A stretch of DNA of 16,095 nucleotides from CALKYB01 sp964510575 (GCA_964510575.1 CAZECN010000050.1:1-16095), one strand, 5' to 3'. Positions 7,361 through 14,582 are shown, counted from the stretch's first letter. The notes: generated by a model from the sequence alone, not told the origin. Numbers and translations: made by a program.

Positions 7361-7387
7361 TCTATACCGGCTCAAGTGCTTTTTCAA
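7361..7387 (-). promoter_or_regulatory. Candidate promoter for the BI-1 family gene
   Basis: On the minus strand TTGAAA (7382-7387) lies 15 bases before TATAGA (7361-7366, within TATAGAAT). The spacer is shorter than the ideal 17, but both hexamers are good and they sit about 50 bp upstream of the ATG. An alternative pair is the nearby TTGAGC with AATAAT at 18-base spacing. No other gene is seen in 7313-7523. Confidence 0.35.
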
Positions 7388-7523
7388 AGCAAGAAAGATA
7401 GTCCGACCTTCCTAATCTTAGACGAAAAAGGCAGGAGACGGATTCAAGAGTCTTTATAAACATAAGCTCAGTAAGATAGGGCACTTAGCAAATCTCAATC
7501 ACTAACAAAAAGGACCTTGATCC

Positions 7524-7817
7524 CTAGCGCCCACAAGCACAATACCAACACTCCCTGAAGGGAGCCTCTATCTCGTTCTTGCAGGTTCTGCAGGTCCAGC
7601 TTTCAGACTCAGAAGAAATTTCATCAAATACCTCCTCGATCAGTTCTTTAGCTTTTTCGAGCTGCTCTTCGTGAAGGAGCATAATCCTTCCACCCCTGAC
7701 AATCATACTGACCGAGTCGAAGGTTTCCTCAAAAATACAGGGGAAACGGTGGTTCTCTAGGATGTTCTTGATATGGTGAACAAAAGAGACATTGCTATGG
7801 CTGAAGATTTCAATCAT
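7524..7817 (-). CDS. DUF2007-like protein with C-terminal zinc ribbon
   Basis: A 97-residue soluble protein. Residues 1-60 resemble DUF2007 (putative signal-transducing domain): a start like IEIFSHSNVSFVHHIKNILE, then an FEETFDSVSMIVRGG stretch and a helix EEQLEKAKELIEEVF. The C-terminus carries CRTC and CWYC pairs separated by 11 residues, a likely zinc ribbon. The open frame extends further upstream to 7988, but that part is antisense to dtd and has a composition unlike protein (Ser/Pro/Thr/Phe-rich), so the start is set at the ATG of MIEIF. No Shine-Dalgarno sequence is evident. The gene is divergent from dtd with 19 bp between start codons. Function is not known. Confidence 0.78.
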   Translation of the reverse strand: MIEIFSHSNVSFVHHIKNILENHRFPCIFEETFDSVSMIVRGGRIMLLHEEQLEKAKELIEEVFDEISSESESWTCRTCKNEIEAPFRECWYCACGR

Positions 7818-7836
7818 TGGAGAATCAAACGAGCTA

Positions 7837-8277
7837 ATGAAAGTGCTAGTGCAAAGAGTAAAAGAAGCCAAGGTAGAAGTCGAGGAGAAGGTAGTAGGGG
7901 AGATAGGCCCGGGTCTGCTTCTTCTGGTTGGTCTAGGAAAAGGGGATGATGAAAAAAATCTAGCTGAAATGGCCAAAAAAGTAGCCAACCTGAGAATCTT
8001 CAGCGACGAGGATGACCGCTTTCAATATTCGCTACTGGATACTGAAGGAGCGGTGCTTTCAGTCCCTCAATTCACTCTTTTTGCTGATACTTCAAAGGGC
8101 AGAAGGCCTGAATTTTTCTCAGCTATGCCTCCTTCTGAGGCTTCGCCCTTGAGTGAAGAATTCTTAGCTAAACTCAAAGAGCAAGGCATTCAGAAAGTAG
8201 AAACAGGCCAGTTTGGAGCTAGTATGCAGGTTTCACTAGTGAATGATGGGCCAGTAACTATCATGCTTGAAAATTAG
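7837..8277 (+). CDS. dtd: D-aminoacyl-tRNA deacylase
   Basis: Dtd hydrolyses D-amino acids (and glycine mischarged on tRNA-Ala) from tRNA. The 146-residue length from the chosen ATG matches the family (about 145) and begins with the typical MKVLVQRVKEAKVEVE. The frame extends 15 codons upstream, but that extension would overlap the divergent gene and lacks homology. Family motifs: GEIGPGLLLLVG (21-32), the active-site NDGPVT near residues 136-141, and PQFTL in place of the usual SQFTL, i.e. a Ser-to-Pro change at a motif position. The rest (KGRRPEF, MQVSLVNDGPVT) is normal, so I expect an active enzyme. GGAG 14 bases upstream is a rather distant ribosome-binding site. A strong terminator follows about 180 bp downstream. 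Confidence 0.95.
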   Translation: MKVLVQRVKEAKVEVEEKVVGEIGPGLLLLVGLGKGDDEKNLAEMAKKVANLRIFSDEDDRFQYSLLDTEGAVLSVPQFTLFADTSKGRRPEFFSAMPPSEASPLSEEFLAKLKEQGIQKVETGQFGASMQVSLVNDGPVTIMLEN

Positions 8278-8339
8278 GCAGGCCGATTCTATTTGATCAC
8301 TTTCCGTATTATTCTCGCAGCAGAGAAAGGGAAGATAAA

Positions 8340-8503
8340 AGGTTATTTTTTATTTTAACTGTTGGATCTGCAGCCTCGAGCTTTTCTGGTTGGAAGCTGT
8401 AGATCAAGCATAACCTTGAGGAAATCAACCTCTCAAGGGGTCTACAGTTTCCTTGTATTCTGCCGGGAGTTTATCCTACCCCTGGGATCCCCGGCAGCTT
8501 TTT
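8340..8503 (+). ncRNA. Candidate structured RNA or long 3' UTR between dtd and mnmE
   Basis: The convergent gap 8278-8530 holds layered pairing. Segment A (8365-8373) pairs with B (8397-8405), all nine positions with one G-U. Part of B (8397-8403) pairs perfectly instead with C (8441-8447), enclosing a 7-bp hairpin (8414-8420 with 8432-8438). A:B and B:C exclude each other. A Rho-independent terminator (8460-8503) closes the region. It could be an independent small RNA or the 3' UTR of dtd. No known RNA family is recognised, no SRP, tmRNA or 6S signature is seen, and no promoter is convincing. All pairings are on the plus strand. Confidence 0.45.
8460..8503 (+). terminator. Rho-independent terminator (plus strand)
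   Basis: An 8-bp stem, CTGCCGGG (8460-8467) with CCCGGCAG (8490-8497), encloses a 22-base loop and is followed by CTTTTT. The T run lies on the plus-strand side only, so it ends transcripts from dtd or from the candidate RNA at 8340-8459. On the other strand it follows the mnmE stop by about 30 bp but lacks a T run. Confidence 0.8.
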
Positions 8504-8530
8504 AATCTTCTCTTTCTTCTTTCAAAGAAA

Positions 8531-9883
8531 CTATTTTCCAACACAAAACTTGGAAAAGATGCGCCCGAGAATATCTTCGTTTTCGGTAACTCCGATAATC
8601 TCATCAAGACTAGAAAGTGCTGAACGAATATCGGCTGCCACTAACTCTGCTGGCACCTGGCTGGAGCAACCCTCAAGGGCTGAGTCCAGTCGAGAAGAGC
8701 TTGTTTCTAAGCAGGTAAAATGACGGATACTAGTGATTAAGACTTCACCGGAGTTAGGTTTATGCGAAATTGAAAGTGCCTCGGCTATCTCTTTCAAAAG
8801 ACTCTCTATGCCCGAACCTGTATGAGCAGAAACGATAACTACATTAGATTCTTTTTTAGGCCCCTTTAGATCGCTTTTATTAGCAACCAAAATTGTAGGG
8901 GCAGTATTATTTTCGAGCTTAGATAGGAGTTCTCTGTCAGGCTCTCCTTGGCTGGAATCGTAAACAAAAAGATTAAGGTCCGCTTCTGAAGCTGCTTGCC
9001 AGCTTTTCTCAACTCCAAGCTTTTCTATTTCACCCGCTTTTCTTTGCTCACTCTCTAATCCAGCTGTGTCAAAGATAGAGACCGGCACACCATGAATAGA
9101 GATTCTCGCTTCCACACTATCTCTGGTAGTGCCAGCGACTGGTGTAACTATTACTCTTTCCTCACCAAGTATGCGGTTTAAAAGGCTCGATTTTCCGGCA
9201 TTTGGAACACCTAGAAGAGTAACCCTAGCTCCTTCACGAACCAGTTTACCTCGGCTATAGCTAGCCAAGTACTGATTAAGCTGGGCTTTTACCGAATCGA
9301 CTCGCGACTTCCAACCAGACCAACTTTCAGGATCAATGTCCTCGTCTGGAAAATCTATATGAGCTTCTATTTCAGCTAATAGGTTTCTTAGGGGCTCTCC
9401 CAAGTCCGCTATAGCGCCAGAGAGCTGACCAGAAAGTTGGCTTTCTGCGGCTTTAGCCTGAGCATCTGTTTCAGAGGCAATCAGATCAGCAACAGCCTCT
9501 GCCTGAGCTAAGTCGATTTTTCCATTATGGAAGGCTCTTTCAGTAAATTCGCCAGGACCAGCCAATCTAACTCCATTCTCGGCAAGAAGCTCTAACAACC
9601 TTGCTCTGAGATAAGGACTTCCGTGAAGATGAAACTCAGCACAGTCCTCGCCAGTAAAGCTGCCCGGACCAGGAAAATAGACCACTAAGGCCCGGTCCAG
9701 AGTAGTTCGGGAGTCTAATACTCTAGCCAGTTTTAGCTCTCTTGGGTTTTCAATTATTTCAGCAGCAGAGTCTGTAAGGCTATGAAGAATCTCACGGGTT
9801 AAAGAACCACTAGTTCGAATCACAGTTACGCCGGCTTGGCCGCTGGCGGTAATTGGAGCTGCAATTGTCTCTTGGCTATTCAT
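8531..9883 (-). CDS. mnmE: tRNA modification GTPase MnmE (TrmE)
   Basis: MnmE is the GTPase and folate-binding partner of MnmG in forming cmnm5U34 on tRNA. The 450-residue length is standard. The N-terminal folate-binding domain starts ETIAAPITASGQAGVTVIR (5-23) and includes the tract PGPGSFTGED. A helical domain follows. The inserted G domain has P-loop GVPNAGKS (225-232), GTTRD (251-255), DTAG (272-275) and NKSD (335-338). The protein ends FCVGK with the family's conserved Cys447. All catalytic motifs are intact. It lies 29 bp downstream of yidC on the same strand, as in many genomes, so the two are probably co-transcribed. A 14-bp palindrome occupies the spacer. Confidence 0.97.
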   Translation of the reverse strand: MNSQETIAAPITASGQAGVTVIRTSGSLTREILHSLTDSAAEIIENPRELKLARVLDSRTTLDRALVVYFPGPGSFTGEDCAEFHLHGSPYLRARLLELLAENGVRLAGPGEFTERAFHNGKIDLAQAEAVADLIASETDAQAKAAESQLSGQLSGAIADLGEPLRNLLAEIEAHIDFPDEDIDPESWSGWKSRVDSVKAQLNQYLASYSRGKLVREGARVTLLGVPNAGKSSLLNRILGEERVIVTPVAGTTRDSVEARISIHGVPVSIFDTAGLESEQRKAGEIEKLGVEKSWQAASEADLNLFVYDSSQGEPDRELLSKLENNTAPTILVANKSDLKGPKKESNVVIVSAHTGSGIESLLKEIAEALSISHKPNSGEVLITSIRHFTCLETSSSRLDSALEGCSSQVPAELVAADIRSALSSLDEIIGVTENEDILGRIFSKFCVGK

Positions 9884-9894
9884 ACATTCGTATC

Positions 9895-9908
9895 GCTAGC
9901 CGGCTAGC
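9895..9908. repeat. 14-bp perfect palindrome in the yidC-mnmE spacer
   Basis: GCTAGCCGGCTAGC is its own reverse complement and fills half of the 29-bp gap between the yidC stop and the mnmE start. In RNA it could form only a tight hairpin of about 5 bp; in DNA it could be a dimer-binding site. Its 3' edge on the minus strand is 11 bases before the mnmE ATG, so it may affect translation initiation. No Shine-Dalgarno sequence is visible there. Confidence 0.5.
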
Positions 9909-9912
9909 AAAG

Positions 9913-11697
9913 CTAATTACCAAAAATCGCTACAAAGAGAGCTGCTGTCAGGCAACCTCCACAAGCAAAAAGCGTGTATTTAAGACCATTCCCTGCTTTC
10001 TCTGAGTACATACCTTTATTCTGCCCGACCGATATTATGTTGTTAGTTAACCAGTAAAGCGTCAATCCGGCAGCGAACTGCGCAAAGAAAAAACCAAAAG
10101 GAATTGGCATAAACATCATCATTTTCTTCTGCAAAGGCTCCATTGTAGATGGAGTCGTAGCTGTCATATAGACCATTGAGATCATCATCAGCACCACAAG
10201 AATAGGAATCCCTATTCCGCCTAAGGTAAAGGCGACTTCCTTAGATGAAAGGTCTTGAACCCAAAAACCAAATGGAGCATGTCGAGCTCCGAAATCAGCC
10301 ATTAGTCCAAAGTAAAGCCCAAGAAAAATAGGCATTTGAAGCACCATTGGCAGGCAGCCACCAAGCGGATTTATTCCTTCTTTCTGGTAGAGCTGCATCA
10401 ATTGCATCTGCTGCTCCTGCTTATCTTTTACATTCTCACGGATTCGCTTCATCTCTGGTTGAAGCTTCTGCATTCCTTTCATCGACTTAAACTGAGCAGC
10501 ATTCAAAGGAAAGAGTAGCAACTTAACAATGATAGTCAGCACAACTATGGCCACGCCGTAGTTTCCAAAAACTTTGTTAAGCATATGCAAAAGTGAGAGT
10601 AATGGAGCAGAGAGAAATCCTGCCCAACCAAAATCTACCGTTCGCTGAAGCTCCCCGCCCATCTCAGTAAGCAAATCATAGTCTTTAGGTACACCATAGA
10701 AAGTGAAATTAGCAGCTGCCGGACCTTGGCTTAACCTAGTGTAAATAAGCCCCGAAGCCTCTCTAGTATTGGCTCTTACAGGCCCTGTTTCGCTCTTTAG
10801 AACCTGAGAAAAATAGGTTTCAGAAAGAGCCGACCAGACAATATTTGTTAGCTGCTCAGAGTCTGAGTTTACTTTGCTAAATATGTTCCTGTTTGCAGCC
10901 TCCCCATCAAAATGAACAACTCCACTATTAGTCTCGCTGTAGAAAAAATCATCCTCAGGAACAAACTTACTTATTTCCAGCTCAAAAGGTGCGTTATCTT
11001 GTGGAGCCGGGTCAATAGCTGCCTCAACTCCAATAGCGTGACTAGATGGGGTAAAACTAAAGGTTTTAGTTAGTGTCTGACCGGAAGCTAAGGCCCCAGA
11101 AAGAACAAGCCTAGCTGGCTGAGTAACTGAAAGAGTCCCGTCATCAGCAGAACTAAAGCCAGTGCTGGCCTGCACTTCGTATTTCACGGAAGCGTCGGAA
11201 ACAGGACCAGAGTAAAGACCAAGAGGGTAGGGGTAGCCATCCGTATGAGAAACTATTTGGTAGTTACCGGTTCCTTCTTCTAGGTCTTGACGATGATCGT
11301 TAAGAGTAAAAGAGATAAGTCGTCCACCAAGGCTTGAAATACTCGCCTCAAAGCTTTCATTCTTTATCTTATAAACTCCTGCTCCGTTTATCTGAGCATC
11401 GGAGGGAATCTGATTAGAAGCTTGGGCATTTGTAACCTGAGCTGCAGCTGGAATCTGAGCAACTTGACCTTGTGGTTGGGTTTCAGCTTGCTCGCTGATA
11501 TCAGCAGCTGGAGCTTGTATTTGCAAGGGGGCTGTCTGCCCTTTAGGTAAAGGTGCTGGAGCTGTAGATTCAGCCGGTAAAGGGCCTTTGCTAAGTCGGT
11601 CAGCAAAGGGGTTCATAGTGTTTTGGGACCAGACAAAAAATAAGGCAAAGATTGCCGCAAAAGCCAGGATCCTATTTTGCTGAATTTGTTCGCTCAT
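9913..11697 (-). CDS. yidC: Membrane protein insertase YidC (Gram-negative type)
   Basis: YidC inserts and folds inner-membrane proteins, alone or with SecYEG. The 594-residue length and architecture are those of Gram-negative YidC: an N-terminal membrane segment (about 10-24), a Pro/Ala/Gln-rich linker, a large periplasmic beta domain (about 105-340), then the conserved core. The core contains TIIVKLLLFPLNAAQFKSM (Lys at the functional Arg/Lys position of the hydrophilic groove), NPLGGCLPMVLQMPIF, and the final LTLYWLTNNIISVGQN helix. Unusually, instead of ending in a basic cytoplasmic tail the protein continues into another hydrophobic stretch (574-592, YTLFACGGCLTAALFVAIF). mnmE follows. 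The usual upstream rpmH-rnpA-yidD genes are absent. No Shine-Dalgarno sequence is visible before the ATG. Confidence 0.96.
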   Translation of the reverse strand: MSEQIQQNRILAFAAIFALFFVWSQNTMNPFADRLSKGPLPAESTAPAPLPKGQTAPLQIQAPAADISEQAETQPQGQVAQIPAAAQVTNAQASNQIPSDAQINGAGVYKIKNESFEASISSLGGRLISFTLNDHRQDLEEGTGNYQIVSHTDGYPYPLGLYSGPVSDASVKYEVQASTGFSSADDGTLSVTQPARLVLSGALASGQTLTKTFSFTPSSHAIGVEAAIDPAPQDNAPFELEISKFVPEDDFFYSETNSGVVHFDGEAANRNIFSKVNSDSEQLTNIVWSALSETYFSQVLKSETGPVRANTREASGLIYTRLSQGPAAANFTFYGVPKDYDLLTEMGGELQRTVDFGWAGFLSAPLLSLLHMLNKVFGNYGVAIVVLTIIVKLLLFPLNAAQFKSMKGMQKLQPEMKRIRENVKDKQEQQMQLMQLYQKEGINPLGGCLPMVLQMPIFLGLYFGLMADFGARHAPFGFWVQDLSSKEVAFTLGGIGIPILVVLMMISMVYMTATTPSTMEPLQKKMMMFMPIPFGFFFAQFAAGLTLYWLTNNIISVGQNKGMYSEKAGNGLKYTLFACGGCLTAALFVAIFGN

Positions 11698-11809
11698 TGG
11701 TTTTTAGAGACTAAGAAAAGGGTTTAACCAACACCACTAAAACATACTATTTCGGTGCGCCAATTTGGTGTTAAATTCATGAATATGCAGGATTGCTGAG
11801 CCGTACTCA

Positions 11810-11861
11810 AGGGCCTAGGTCTTTAGACTTTGTAGTAATAAATTAACCTGATTCAGGCCCT
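11810..11861. other. Stem-loop in the gap upstream of yidC
   Basis: Bases 11810-11816 pair with 11855-11861 (AGGGCCT/AGGCCCT), and the adjoining AGGT (11817-11820) pairs with ACCT (11846-11849). The structure begins about 24 bp after the stop of the 898-residue protein gene. It lacks a T run on either side, so it is a doubtful terminator. The remaining gap (11698-11809) should hold the yidC promoter, but I see no clear hexamer pair. Confidence 0.35.
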
Positions 11862-11885
11862 AGGCGGAGTGGTTATCTTTTAGGC

Positions 11886-14582
11886 CTAAGATGGGCCTGT
11901 CCTCTTATGTTCAATACCAAGAGCCGTAAGTATCTTGGCCGACTCTTTAAAGTTTCGACTGATATAGTGCCCTAAAGGCATCTCCGGAGCTGGTTCGCTA
12001 TTATTATAGCGGTTTACTAGCTCACTAAGCTCGGCAGCTGTTCTATGACCGATAACTTTATTCAAATACCTCTCAGCCCTTGTGCCTGCTTTCTCTGCGG
12101 GGCCCCTTCTAACTAAAGGCCTGATAGAATCCTTTAACTTAACTAAGTCATGATCAACTGTCTGACCCATAGACAGTCGCTCTGCTATACGAAAATCGAA
12201 AACGTTAAGTTCTGACTTAGCTCGATTAAGAAAAGACTCCTCTCTTGAATTATTGAAATGTTCCACTGCATTTTTTATTCTCTCAGTAGACATCTCTTCG
12301 AGCATTGAAAGCACTGTTCCTCTAGTGAAGGACGAATCAAGTCTAGTAGCCAGACCTAAGGCATCTGCTTCAGCTTCCTTACCTTGAAGGCGCAGCATCG
12401 CTTCCTGCAAATCATCTCCACTTAATTCGGATTTAAGAACTGTCTCAATGTCGGATTTGCCACCTGCCCAAACAAAAACTTTCTTCATTGTTTCCATTTG
12501 CTCGGTGTTTAAGCCGGCAAGCGCTCTATTTATGCCCAGCTCATTGGTGTTTCCAAAGAAGCTAGTAGCTGCGTCCAGCTTAAAGACTCTATCTAAGTAT
12601 TGATCAATGGTTAGCCCATTCTCGACATGGTTATTAAACTTAGATTGGTCTGGATCCATAAGCACGTCTGTTACCTTCCCCTGCAATAGAGAGTCTTCGG
12701 TGGCCGCATAGTCAGCCGTCATTTTAAAGTCTACTTCCGGAGTGCCAATGACCTTGAGGGGCTCCGATTGCCTAGCGCTATTATCAGCGGTTATCTTGTT
12801 ATCCACTGCAGGAGTGCCAATAACTTTGGCAGGCTCTGACTGCCTAGCGCTATTGTCGGCAGTCATCTTGCTATCCACAGCAGGGGTTCCTATTTCAATA
12901 GGCTTAGCTTTAGAATCAGAAGCCTCTTGCTTCGCACTGTTATCAGTGGTCATCTTTTTATCTATCTCAGGGGTGCCAACAATCTTGATAGGCTCTCCTT
13001 GCTTAGCGCTGTTATCAGCGGTCATCTTGTTGTCTACTGCAGGATGCTCCGTTTTCTCTGGCTTAGCTTGTGGAACCTCTCCGGCCTTTTCAGCTTTCTG
13101 TTGCTGCTCTTCTTTCCTGCGCTGCAACTCAAGCTTTTCTACATGGGCAATCAACTCGCTCTTTGTCTTTTTTCCGACAATTCCATCTACTTCAAAATTC
13201 TCGTTGGTTTCTTGAACCATCTTCTGAAAGTCCAAAACCTGCTCTTTCATACTTTGGTTGAAGTTTCCCTGCATGGCGTCTGCATCAGGCTTAAATCCGG
13301 CTTCAGAGAGCATGCTTGCTAGAGCTTTATGAGCCTCTCGGTATTGCTCCCCATTTCGCTCCATTCTTAGTGTTCTGCTTTTAGAAAGGATTGCTTTCTG
13401 TAGCTCTTGATCTCGACCACGGGCCAAAAGGTAATCAGCAAAGCCCGATTCTCTTGCTGTGTTCGACCCAAACTTTCCGTCGGGCTTTCCAAGCTCTCGC
13501 GAAAACTTCATTTGAAGCTCTCTGACAGCCTTGTCCATGGTCTGATCAAACTTACCGTGAGCTAGGGCAGCATGCCCTGGGTCAATAGCATAAGAATCTT
13601 TTAAAAACTGCGCTAACACCTTTACATCTTCACCTTGGTATCCCAGCGCTACAATCTGGCCTTTTCCTAAAAGTTTTTCAGGGCTTTGGTTAGCATTTTG
13701 ATGCCATTCCCATTTGCTACCGTTTTCTCGACCCGGTGTGTTTAAGTTGGCTAAACCTTGCACAGGTTCAGCCTTGATAGGAGCGTTTACTGTCGTTGCA
13801 AAAACCTCTACTCGAGCATATCTATCAGCCTCAGCAGCCATGCTTTCTGCTCTCGCAGTTCGCGAGGCAAGCTCCCTAGCAGCGCCTTTAACAAACTGTC
13901 GATTCGAAACTTGATCAAAATCAGTTTGCTCTCGACCAAAAGCTTTTTGAAACCAAGGAAGGCTCTTTACTGCTTCAGGAAATCTTTTTCCAGCAGCCAA
14001 ACTTTTTAGCTCCTTCATATCTAGCGAGGCCATTACATCATTGTTAACGATAGCTCGCGCTTGAGAAATTCTCTTCCCTTGACCGGGAGAGAATAGCGTA
14101 ATTCGGTTCGCTTGAAGTTTTATTTCTTTATCAGAGAGCTCATTTAAGGGACTCGAATTAAGCCGTTTCTTCTGCTCGGTCGAAAGTTTCTGAAAAGCCA
14201 TTCCCTTTGCGGCCTCGTATCCTGCAGGAAGAGAGCGTGGTGCAAGTTCCAATATTCGAACTACCTCTGGTCCGTCTGGCCTGGTGATGTAGGAAATAAC
14301 TGCTTTTTTAGATTCTTCTGGGAGTGTGGTTTTGTCCAGAACTTTCTTAGCTTCTTCAAGTCCGCCAGCAGCTCTTTGCAAGACACTGGCCCTCTTGTCG
14401 CTAAAAACGTTTTGAGCAACTCCAATTACTAAAGCAGGTGAGCTAAGAAGCTCCTCATTTCCTGGCTGTACCAAAACTTTTAGAAACTTACCCCAGTCCT
14501 GCTTAGACTGCTCAATAGCCTGCTTAGTAAGCGGGTTGGTGTCTCTCTCTTGTGATTGAATTTCTAACTCTGTCTGAGCCAC
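11886..14582 (-). CDS. Large protein with two peptidoglycan-binding-like domains, tandem-repeat linker and annexin-like C-terminus
   Basis: An 898-residue protein without a signal peptide or membrane segment. Residues 1-300 are mostly helical and unrecognised. Two PG_binding_1-like units lie at about 307-375 (with GYQGEDVKVLAQFL and DGKFGSNT) and 415-475 (with VDGIVGKKT). A Lys/Glu/Gln stretch (480-512) follows, then five imperfect 22-29-residue repeats with the consensus TPAVDNKMTADNSARQSEP (513-630). Residues 670-890 contain three units of about 65-75 residues that read like annexin repeats: ETVLKSELSGDDLQEAMLRL (712-732), LNRAKSELNVFDFRIAERL (785-803) and GTRAERYLNKVIGHRT (833-848). Typical annexin calcium ligands are not clearly kept. 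The start is GTG with AGG about 8-10 bases upstream; the next Met is far inside. Function is unknown; a cell-wall or membrane-surface role, or secretion by a non-Sec route, is inference. Confidence 0.85.
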   Translation of the reverse strand: MAQTELEIQSQERDTNPLTKQAIEQSKQDWGKFLKVLVQPGNEELLSSPALVIGVAQNVFSDKRASVLQRAAGGLEEAKKVLDKTTLPEESKKAVISYITRPDGPEVVRILELAPRSLPAGYEAAKGMAFQKLSTEQKKRLNSSPLNELSDKEIKLQANRITLFSPGQGKRISQARAIVNNDVMASLDMKELKSLAAGKRFPEAVKSLPWFQKAFGREQTDFDQVSNRQFVKGAARELASRTARAESMAAEADRYARVEVFATTVNAPIKAEPVQGLANLNTPGRENGSKWEWHQNANQSPEKLLGKGQIVALGYQGEDVKVLAQFLKDSYAIDPGHAALAHGKFDQTMDKAVRELQMKFSRELGKPDGKFGSNTARESGFADYLLARGRDQELQKAILSKSRTLRMERNGEQYREAHKALASMLSEAGFKPDADAMQGNFNQSMKEQVLDFQKMVQETNENFEVDGIVGKKTKSELIAHVEKLELQRRKEEQQQKAEKAGEVPQAKPEKTEHPAVDNKMTADNSAKQGEPIKIVGTPEIDKKMTTDNSAKQEASDSKAKPIEIGTPAVDSKMTADNSARQSEPAKVIGTPAVDNKITADNSARQSEPLKVIGTPEVDFKMTADYAATEDSLLQGKVTDVLMDPDQSKFNNHVENGLTIDQYLDRVFKLDAATSFFGNTNELGINRALAGLNTEQMETMKKVFVWAGGKSDIETVLKSELSGDDLQEAMLRLQGKEAEADALGLATRLDSSFTRGTVLSMLEEMSTERIKNAVEHFNNSREESFLNRAKSELNVFDFRIAERLSMGQTVDHDLVKLKDSIRPLVRRGPAEKAGTRAERYLNKVIGHRTAAELSELVNRYNNSEPAPEMPLGHYISRNFKESAKILTALGIEHKRTGPS
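12693..13046 (-). repeat. Five in-frame tandem repeats within the large protein gene
   Basis: Residues 513-630 consist of five units starting HPAVDNKMTADNSAKQ, TPEIDKKMTTDNSAKQ, TPAVDSKMTADNSARQ, TPAVDNKITADNSARQ and TPEVDFKMTADYAATE. Spacing is 23, 29, 24 and 24 residues. The DNA is also strongly repetitive, with words like TTATCAGCGGT recurring, so the array probably grew by recent tandem duplication. Units 3 and 4 are most alike; the last is degenerate. Confidence 0.88.

Noticed and set aside
7792..7836. 15-codon N-terminal extension of dtd
   Set aside because: The family begins at MKVLVQRV, and the extension would overlap the divergent gene.
7524..7988. 154-residue minus-strand ORF start at 7988
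   Set aside because: The first 57 codons are antisense to dtd and give Ser/Pro/Thr/Phe-rich sequence without homology; the real start is the ATG at 7817.
12790..12885. TTATCCAC-like words as DnaA boxes of a replication origin
   Set aside because: They arise from the repeated codons of the tandem protein repeats (VDNK/VDSK) and are in coding sequence; no A+T-rich unwinding region accompanies them.
12742..13322. Plus-strand ORFs opposite the repeat region of the large gene
   Set aside because: They are low-complexity mirror readings of the repeated minus-strand codons, without ribosome-binding sites or recognisable domains.
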